DNA from: Siphonodentalium dalli
Lineage: Eukaryota > Mollusca > Scaphopoda > Gadilida > Siphonodentaliidae
Assembly: GCA_032622095.1 (NCBI GenBank)
Contig: CP136069.1
Location: 70,953,319 to 71,017,318 of the forward strand
DNA length: 64,000 nt
Direction: 5' to 3'
Position 1 is the first letter of the stretch. Each line of letters begins with the position of its first letter. This document shows positions 57,236-64,000 of the stretch, piece by piece. The notes under the pieces were generated by a model. It did not search any database, was not told the DNA's origin, and saw only the letters and a program-made list of their open reading frames with translations. Position numbers and translations under genes: made by a program.

Positions 57236-57613
57236 CCTGTTAGATTTATCGCGTTAAAGGTGTTATTTTTTCAATTTGCTATATATATGTCCCTAAAATC
57301 AGTATTATTTATCTAGAACCTCAGATCTATACAGCCTCGCGAATTCGGATATATGGATATCACAATAAAGTTACAACATTTTTCAGACGTTGACTGTTGT
57401 TCCTGAACCACGGAATAAACAAAACGACGACAAACAGACACATGAATATATCGACCAAGGGGTTCATTTCATCGGTTGATGCGCAAGGAAACGTAAATTT
57501 ATCAGTGTTGCAGACCACCCAGAAGGTCAACAGTTCACACAAATAGCATGGTGGATGTCCACACTAATTACTGTTTACACATACACTATATATGACTGAA
57601 AAAAGAGGGCAAC
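57236..57613. other. Non-coding stretch
   Basis: Left flank of the LTR element. Nothing is recognised. Confidence 0.35.
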
Positions 57614-58180
57614 TGTCAGAGTGCTAATTTTTTGGACAATTATTTCATTGTTTATCTACATTGCTTTAACCGTATCAGATGTTCGTTTCTATAGTATTCG
57701 CGTTAGGTTCGTTCCTTTGTTAGGTTAGGCTTTCTCGCAATTCCGACCTTTTCTTTGTGTTAATAAGCTGGCGTTTCATATGCAACTTGTCAATTCTTGC
57801 CCAAGCATGTGCTCATTAATTACCATTCATCGCACGTATTCTTAGCTTTACTTTTAATAATTAATTATTTGTCAAACTGTTAATGCCACTGTGGTGATCG
57901 GATATTTTATCATGCAAATTTGTTAATCTAGTCCCGCGTCGTTAATTCAAACCTGTACATGCTGTGTACATGTATATAAGAATGTGTAACACTGTATTAT
58001 GTTACTTTATGTTCCGGAACTCCGCCTTTCAGTCACTTCCCATATTACAACCGGAGTTCCGATTGTTGTGTGGACCGCTTCCAACTATACCGGAATGTCC
58101 GTATATTTCTATTGTAAAAATAAATGCTAATTCCCCAGAAAGACTCAACCTTGATTCAACCAGAAATCAGCTCTATCAAA
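57614..58180 (+). repeat. 5' LTR of a small LTR retrotransposon
   Basis: It starts TGTCAGAGTGCTAATTTTT and ends CAGCTCTATCAAA. It matches the 3' LTR (59255-59685) except for about 120 bp (57695-57820) and a GTTCCGGAA piece missing there. It contains a TATA box TATATAAG at 57973-57980 and an AATAAA signal at 58119-58124, which would set U3, R and U5. The strict TG...CA rule is met only if the end is taken at TATCA; the exact 3' edge is uncertain by two bases. Confidence 0.85.
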
Positions 58181-58181
58181 T

Positions 58182-58641
58182 TGGTGAGAGAATCACGAGG
58201 CAGTGTTGCTATTTCCCCAACTGCAACGCAACGTTCCCGGAAGAAAAGAAGAATGACGCAGCCGATACCCGAAAACATATCATTAACATCCTGGTGACGT
58301 TCGAGATTCTGAACCACCGACTCGACTGGAGCCTAAAGACGGAGGACGGAGACGTGTCGCTGTCACTCAACTGGAAGAAGGTAACACGAAAATATAAGTA
58401 TGCATCGAACATACTCAGAGACATAATTTGCATGGAGGAGTTTACCCAAAATAAGGAGACGGAGAAGATATCAATTAATTGTACCAGTGTAGCTGCGAAT
58501 CTGTCATATATGATCGTTCCGGATTCTGTGAGTACACAAACTCCAGTTATTTCAAAAACTGATATTGGTATCACTGTTTCGTCATCGACACCTAGTGTTA
58601 ATAGTGCTATCCAAACTATACCGGACTCCGTATACATGTAG
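58182..58641 (+). CDS. Unknown frame of the LTR element (gag-position)
   Basis: The first internal frame is open from the 5' LTR (where it continues upstream) to a TAG at 58639. It has a Cys pair QCCYFPNC, a polar middle (KHIINILVTFEILNHRLDW, SLSLNWKKVTRKYKYASN) and a Ser/Thr-rich tail. By position it should be gag, but I recognise no capsid or zinc knuckle. No good ATG lies at its start inside the internal region. The next frame overlaps it by about 37 bases at -1, as gag-pol junctions often do. Confidence 0.5.
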
Positions 58642-58934
58642 TTCAGAAACACGACTCGTCAATGGAGCAGATCCCAGCATCATTACAATTCCAACCTAGA
58701 ATCATCGACATCGTTCACAAGAAAGAATCACCGACAGCTAAACCTCTTCAACATTCCCAGTCAGTTAAGGTGACTGAAAAAGTTGTTCGAAAACGGCTGC
58801 ACAAGGACGAACCACAATATCTTATCAAATGGCGAGGACTCCCAGCAACTAGAAACACATGGGTAAATAGAGATGATTTGGACTTTGAAGCGATGTGCTA
58901 CATATCTGAGTACCCAGCGATTAAGATACCTTGA
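58605..58934 (+). CDS. Chromodomain frame of the LTR element
   Basis: Frame -1 relative to the preceding one, open from 58605 with an ATG at 58662. It encodes a basic linker, then VTEKVVRKRLHKDEPQYLIK, WRGLPATRNTWVNRDDL, the classic chromodomain core (aromatic Y..W...W, 'YLIKWRG..xxxTW'). In chromoviruses this domain sits at the integrase C-terminus and directs insertion to methylated-histone chromatin. Here the catalytic integrase is missing. The stop at 58932 is 320 bp before the 3' LTR. Either the rest of pol was deleted, or the chromodomain peptide is made alone. Confidence 0.75.
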   Translation, partial: CYPNYTGLRIHVVQKHDSSMEQIPASLQFQPRIIDIVHKKESPTAKPLQHSQSVKVTEKVVRKRLHKDEPQYLIKWRGLPATRNTWVNRDDLDFEAMCYISEYPAIKIP

Positions 58935-59170
58935 AGTGTATAGTATCAAAACAGCTACACATAAATCAACATCCAGAACCGTCATCCATTGGTAGCGCTC
59001 AAAACAATTATTTCGAATCTGTACGGCGATATGTTCGACAATGGCTAGAGAATTGTCCTCACGGTGATTTTGAGTCAGTGCGCCGCGGCCTTCAAAGGCA
59101 GATGGAAAAAGACGAGGACATTCGTTTAGTTCAATATGTCAAGTCATTCAGAAAAGGACAAACGGTTTAA
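58931..59170 (+). CDS. Short frame after the chromodomain
   Basis: An open frame overlapping the chromodomain stop, with a basic, helix-like C-terminal part (ESVRRYVRQWLENCPHGD, ESVRRGLQRQMEKDEDIR). It contains two ESVRR repeats and no known motif. It lies between the chromodomain and the polypurine tract, where chromovirus pol would end, so it may be a further integrase tail or an unrelated open frame. Confidence 0.35.
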   Translation: MKCIVSKQLHINQHPEPSSIGSAQNNYFESVRRYVRQWLENCPHGDFESVRRGLQRQMEKDEDIRLVQYVKSFRKGQTV

Positions 59171-59240
59171 CCTGAAAAGTCATTTTGAACACTCTTTCAT
59201 TCTGCATGCAAACAGAGAAATTGTGGGACCAATTTCACCC

Positions 59241-59254
59241 GGAGGAGAGTGTGA
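59241..59254 (+). other. Polypurine tract
   Basis: GGAGGAGAGTGTGA ends at the first base of the 3' LTR (TGTCAG at 59255). It would prime plus-strand DNA synthesis in an LTR retrotransposon. Confidence 0.65.
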
Positions 59255-59685
59255 TGTCAGAGTGCTAATTTTTGGACAATTATTTCATTGTTTATCTACA
59301 TTGATTTGACTGTATCAGATGTTCGTGTCTATAGTATACCATTCATCGCACGTATTCTTAGCTTTACTTTTAATAATTAATTATTTGTCAAACTGTTAAT
59401 GCCACTGTTGTGATCGGATATTTTATCATGCAAATCTGTTAATCTAATCCCGCGTCGTTAATTCACACCTGTGCATGCTTTGTATATAAGAATGTGTAAA
59501 ACTGTGTTATGTTACTTTATGTTACTCCGCCTTTCAGTCACTTCACATATTACAACCGGAGTTCCGATTGTTGTGTGGACCGCTTCCAACTATACCGGGA
59601 TGACCGTATATTTCTATTGTAAAAATAAATGCTAATTCCCCAGAAAGACTCAACCTTGATTCAACCCGAAATCAGCTCTATCAAA
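59255..59685 (+). repeat. 3' LTR, with internal deletion
   Basis: Same start and end as the 5' LTR, TATATAAG at 59483-59490, AATAAA at 59624-59629. About 120 bp after ATAGTAT is missing compared with the 5' LTR, plus a short GTTCCGGAA piece. Elsewhere identity is roughly 95% by eye, so insertion is not very recent. Confidence 0.85.
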
Positions 59686-60319
59686 CAACGCGTATCGTGG
59701 TATGCGTGAGAAATATATATTCACTGATGGGAGTTTTGGCAGTTCTATCAAAAGCACAGGTGCATCACATAAAACAAAATAAATATGCATTCTAGGTGTT
59801 AATGAAACTGGAGATCGACAAAAGCTCTCCAACAACCTCATAACAATAGCAGGCATCTTCGGTATACTTAAAGCTACTTTTAGCAGACTTAAAAAAAACA
59901 CAACTGAGTTCACACAGAGTACACGCTGACTACCATAGAAGAAATAACAATTCAGGAAATTGCTACTGTAAAAAAGAACTCATGTCATAAACGGTTTGGA
60001 ATAATAACCCATTAGAAAATACCGAGGCAGTGATTGTCTGTTTGTTTGTTTGGTTAGGGTTTACATCGTTTTAGTCGTTAGGCCGTATCACGACAGAGAG
60101 AAACATAACCAAGGTTAAGCGAAGCCATGCATTATCCTCAAACTAAACAAGATGTATACAAGTAAAACACAAATCAGCGATAGTGCTCGATTTAGGTCAG
60201 AACCATTAAGAAACTGACCATTGTGCAAAAACATATACTAGTAGAACAGAATATCAAAACAAATAGAAATACTGCACTGTGAAGAGCATAATATAAAACC
60301 TACATGAAATTTAAAGCCA
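59686..60319. other. Non-coding stretch
   Basis: Right flank of the LTR element. TTGTCTGTTTGTTTGTTTGG at about 60034 is a low-complexity tract, and similar wording lies at 36682 near repeat B copy 1. No gene is seen. Confidence 0.35.
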
Positions 60320-60760
60320 AATGGCGTTTTGCGCTCCAAAATACACATACTATTATTCGCTTTTTACTTTTTCTCAGTATCGAAACAGGGCGATAAATTT
60401 CTGAACCACCTTTCTACGAGCATTATGTAACCCAAAAAGACGCATTGGCGTAATGACAAATACAATTGTGAATACGGTGTTTGGGTCCCAAACAAAAAAC
60501 CGTCATTTGCGCGACATGGAACAGAAAATAGCGCTCCGTGGAAGTCTATTCCTGATATGGTAGCAATAAAGAGCGTTTCTCTGATTTATGGCGAAAAGTT
60601 GAAAACTGCTGAAAAATGGCTGTGACTTTGGCAAGTGTTTTTTCAGAGCACATGAAGCCGATATATCAATAATTGATTTATTTATCGACCTATCGTATCC
60701 GCCTCTCCAAAATACGTAGAAAAACAATTGGAGGTTCCAATGATCCATGTCCATTTAATC
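60320..60760. repeat. Repeat B, copy 2
   Basis: It matches 35955-36385 along its length. It carries GGTAGCAATAAAGAGCGTTT at 60560, where copy 1 has the decayed GGTAGCAATACAGACCGTTT. The motif is thus part of the repeat's ancestral sequence. Confidence 0.85.
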
Positions 60761-60965
60761 AGCAAATATAAATAATTAGATTTAATAAGGCTTCGACATA
60801 TCGAAATATGTGGAGTAGCTGAAAACCTCGCCTCCTGAATGAGTGACAATCTGTGTATGTAACTCTCTGTAGCATGGACATGACACGAAAGAAAAAAACA
60901 TACACGGAAAACGGAAGACACAACTGGACACCGAAACACTATAGAACAGACGACATCATTTTATC

Positions 60966-61128
60966 ATCTGAAACACTGTGGAGAGGCGTGACTAGCCGAT
61001 TGATTGAGCCGTGTCAACTCAACTACCCGTCTTGAAGATATGTGGGATTAAAGAGGACCATGAAATAAGCAATATCCTCATGTCGATGACTCACGTGACA
61101 CGACCGCCCTAGTACCACCAGGACTCCT
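60966..61128. repeat. Repeat G, copy 2
   Basis: It matches 52494-52655 (GAAACACTGTGGAGAGGCGT, GACTAGCCGATTGATTGAGC). It lies just upstream of the L1-like remnant and may be part of the same element. Confidence 0.75.
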
Positions 61129-61189
61129 ACACCACACCTCACGGGATGCACCCCACGGCAAACAGGGTACCATATTAGGATATTCGTAC

Positions 61190-62030
61190 CCCTCGCAGTT
61201 CGGCGGTATGTCTTTTCTACGTCGGACCAACACTGGGGAAGCAGTGGTGGACAATGATGAGTGGACACGAAAGGGAATACTATTCATCAACGATCTATGC
61301 ACAGAGAATAACGAGTTATATATCCCTAGATTCGCTCAAAGATAAATCCAATATAACGACTGATTTCCTGACCATTCACGGAATAAATAAACAGATTATC
61401 GGGTTGTCCTGTCGCCTAAATTATTGTATTGAAATGGTCCAATGCCCCATAACTCCAGAAAATATCGCCTTACTGTCCAGAAACAGATATGGCCGAAGAC
61501 TTTATAACAAACTACTTGTCTTCAAAAGAGATAGGATCCAAAGATATATAATTAAGTGGGAAAGAGAATATAACAAAACCTTCCACAGAATTGTATACTC
61601 TCTTATCCTTTCAAAGTGTTAGCAGAGACTAAATTACGGTTGTTCCAATACCAGTAACAACTCGAATTCTTGGAACAGCCTCCTACGTGTACATAAAATA
61701 CAAATACCACAAAGCGGGACTTGCAAGGGGAGTAACACATGCGAAGAATTGATTATGCATATATTTGAAGACTGTCCGCGTATAAACACATTCATCAACC
61801 ACCTGAAAGCATGGTGTGATTAGTCACACATTGTCACCCCGCTTGCGGGAGACCTCATTCACCCATCAAACACAAACAGTCAAAACGAGGCAAAAATTGC
61901 GTATTTGCTATGACCATTACTAAAGTATTACTTATACAAATCCAAGTTCAATCATGATATGCTCTCCCTGGAAAATGAAATACGATATCGCATTGAGACG
62001 CAAATAGCACTTAATGAACAGCATGCATGA
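61190..62030 (+). pseudogene. L1/Tx1-like LINE ORF2, C-terminal remnant
   Basis: Frame pieces in order: QFGGMSFLRRTNTGE, DNDEWTRKGILFINDL (the '.W...GI..i.DL' landmark of L1/Tx1 proteins), then after a frameshift near 61325 SLKDKSNITTDFLTIHG, a KWEREYNKTFHRIVYS segment, a stop near 61620, and GTCKGSNTCEELIMHIFEDC (the C..C..E...H.F..C knuckle) with further stops near 61822 and 61912. The frame ends at about 62028. It is dead. The reverse-transcriptase catalytic core is not in the window, so the copy is also 5'-truncated. Confidence 0.7.
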
Positions 62031-62409
62031 ATTTCAAACGAATATAATTTCGTTATCACGCCAGTTAGCTAATTGCTAATCAAACTTTAAAAGAACTAGT
62101 CAATGCCGACTCCGTTCTGAAACTCATTCATGCTCATGACTAAAGTGTTTATATAATTATGATTGTGCCCAAAATGTAAGTATTATTAACATTGTTTTAA
62201 TTAATTTAAATCCTTCTGCCGGTTTGTGCGTGTGTGTGAGAAAGTACTGAATATGATAGAACATAATATAGTATTCATATCAGAAGCCCACCACACCATC
62301 TCAGACCCCTTCTTATTCACATAATATTCATTATTATAAACATGTTGTGAAGCTGCTTGTGAGTTGAATGTATGACCCCATTGACACATTGTCGCCTAGT
62401 CTATGGAAT

Positions 62410-62680
62410 ATTTGAACATGTTTACTTGAGTCGATTATATGCTTATAATGGAAACACTTTAGTCACACAATCGACTCACAGTGAGGCGATTCTAAGCAGA
62501 TTATGTGCGGACAATGACACAAATAAGCCAACTCACAATTCAAGTGTACGCTCTTTATTGGGTGTTTTCACTATGACCCGCACCATAATTCTAAATAACG
62601 GGTAAGAGTCCAGTATCTGCTTACTGCAGAATCAAGTGATTACGTTATGTACATAGTTCACATTATAGGTCGATTATGTC
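62410..62680 (+). repeat. Family I foldback repeat, copy 3
   Basis: It matches copy 2: AATCGACTCACAGTGAGGCG, CTAAGCAGATTATGTGCGGA, CAATGACACAAATAAGCCAA, GTACGCTCTTTATTGGG, ATGACCCGCACCATAA and TTATAGGTCGATTATGT. Confidence 0.85.
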
Positions 62681-63137
62681 AAAATGAAATATGTTTTGTA
62701 TTGACGTAGCATGTTTGCATCCGAACCGACACCTGAATAAATTTGATTTGTAATTTTTAATATTAACATTAACATTTCTATTTCTCATTCGATTATTTTG
62801 GACTACATGAAGCGCATTATCTGCATGTTTGTTGCTGGGTATATACGTCACCCTGGTAGGAGCCCTTGGCATTGTGGTCCAAGTCGAAGTAGTCAACAAT
62901 TTTGTGGATGCTGTATGTGCGTCTTGTTCCATAACGTTCGATTGATACACAGCGTTCAATACCACTTTCTCTTTGAAAATGTATTCACGAATCTCGCCGA
63001 TTGTGTGTTTTCGATGTCCACAGTAACATGGTACGTTCTTCTTGCATCTCAGTGTATCTTTCTCGTACTTAACTAAACTGAGCAGGTCTCCATACGACGA
63101 TTCAATAACACTTAGACGATACAGACCCCAAGTTAGT
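62663..63137 (-). other. Open minus-strand frame, unrecognised
   Basis: About 158 codons without a stop on the minus strand (from just after a TAG at about 63138). It has a protein-like composition: SYGDLLSLVKYEKDTLRCKK, PCYCGHRKHTIGEIREYIFK and a Thr/Ser-rich part. No domain is recognised. The first Met is 58 codons in, so if coding it would be an internal exon; no strong acceptor is visible. A plus-strand piece at 63140-63190 reads CATCGSYGQRHHAC, a knuckle-like Cys/His pattern, so this may be an old transposon. Confidence 0.28.
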
Positions 63138-63190
63138 GTGTGCTACATGTGGCTCTTACGGTCAAAGACATCACGCTTGTGTTGACTTAC

Positions 63191-64000
63191 CAAGAAATCA
63201 ACGAACCAACATTCGAGCATTCAACAACAGATAATTAGCTGCGAGTTGTACAGACACTAGACTTATTGTCGGTTGATTGCCTAATACATGTAATACATAC
63301 AAAGCGCGATTGTCTTAGCCACTACATGAACTTGTTGCAATTGACATTCTTTTGGGGAAACGGTGCGGGTGGTAGAGACAAATCCAACTAATTTCTAATG
63401 AAACTTACAGACGAAACGGTTCCAGAAATGTCGATAAATGGAGAATAATCCGGTGTTACAACAATGTTCCTTTAATAATATTAAACTGTTCAGACTTTGG
63501 ACCATGAATCAGCTATACAGAATAAAATTTAGCTTTCCATTACTAGCTCATGCAGTATTGCCCTTAGTTTATCTCGTCGCGATCTTCGCATGACGAAATA
63601 GTCGCCCCCCACCTACACCACAAAAGTTAAACATTAGCAAAACATACCTTATTACGTGATGCTGTCACCTATGTCTAAGAAATACTCGGAAAATAAACTT
63701 TCCACGATATCGTATCAAGTTGACTCAGGTAATATCCTGGGATAAAATTTCCAACTTAGCTAATTTTTTTTAAATATAGCTATATATTTCGTTGAACGTT
63801 TAGGTCCATACGGGGCTTATTTCACACCTAAATAATACCAATATGTGCTTATTTCAGTCCCATGAAATAATTTAGCTATGAACTTATTTAAGCTAGAACA
63901 GGCTGCCATATAACAAGGGTTTTAAGTTTCTTGTTCAGAATGCACAGTCGCAGATAAGGAGGCCCAAACAATGTCATATTCTAATATGTTGCCACCAACC
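63191..64000. other. Non-coding stretch
   Basis: AT-rich end of the window. Nothing is recognised. Confidence 0.35.

Larger units (their letters stand above)
57614..59685 (+). mobile_element. LTR retrotransposon, 2.07 kb, with chromodomain frame
   Basis: Two direct LTRs enclose only 1.07 kb. A polypurine tract GGAGGAGAGTGTGA stands directly before the 3' LTR. TTGGTGAGAGAATCACGAGG right after the 5' LTR is a possible primer-binding site (contains TGG). CAAC flanks both sides (57610-57613, 59686-59689), a possible 4-bp target duplication. Protease, reverse transcriptase and RNase H are absent. A chromodomain near the 3' end points to the chromovirus branch of Ty3/gypsy, whose integrase ends in a chromodomain. 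So this is a non-autonomous or internally deleted chromovirus-like element. Confidence 0.8.

Overview
The window is eukaryotic: no operons, long non-coding stretches, intron-style splice donors, and an extreme load of interspersed repeats, foldbacks and minisatellites. Invertebrate-type repeats dominate: blocks of TGACCTTGACCTT, tails of TCTGTCTGTCTG and ACGGACGG, phrases like 'ccataactctgg', Helitron-like elements with minisatellite cores, and Jockey/CR1-like and L1/Tx1-like LINE pieces. I infer a marine invertebrate, most likely a mollusc. That is recognition of style, not a database result.

No complete conventional host gene is visible. Two minus-strand reading frames start with a signal-peptide-like N-terminus and run into a consensus GTAAGT donor (6514-6607 and 33342-33840), so they are candidate first exons. 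A third (2169-2363) is an acidic N-terminus preceded by a CRE and an E-box. The only long intact protein-coding frame is the ORF2 of a LINE (41900-44126).

Layout: 0-11 kb holds tandem arrays, foldback MITEs and two copies of a TIR repeat (4493-5399, 9233-10045), ending in a decayed LINE 3' end (10741-11223). 11-20.6 kb is mostly anonymous, with a 2-kb TIR element (15835-17791) and repeat E. 20.6-28.4 kb is a head-to-tail train of seven Helitron-like elements, joined at CTAG|TC or a decayed version of it and carrying tandem cores. One contains a 501-bp near-perfect palindrome and one contains a 1.65-kb cargo. 28.7-30.3 kb is a 33-bp minisatellite followed by the second copy of the repeat into which the train inserted. 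30.3-41 kb has small palindromes, a TTAA foldback and a 708-bp TIR transposon. 41.4-46.4 kb is one degenerate minisatellite field invaded by a LINE (10-bp target duplication) and by a Helitron pair (exact empty site nearby). 46.8-53 kb has tandem and inverted repeats plus a dead LINE gag gene. 53.6-56.6 kb has a TA-flanked foldback and a tripled palindrome nested in a second copy of repeat E. 57.6-59.7 kb is a small LTR retrotransposon with a chromodomain frame. 60-63 kb has repeat copies and an L1/Tx1-like pseudogene.

The most striking signals are the self-regenerating Helitron insertion site, the 501-bp palindrome, the chromodomain-bearing mini LTR element, the nested palindrome array with an empty paralogue, and a 13-mer (CAATAAAGAGCGT) recurring in unrelated repeat families.
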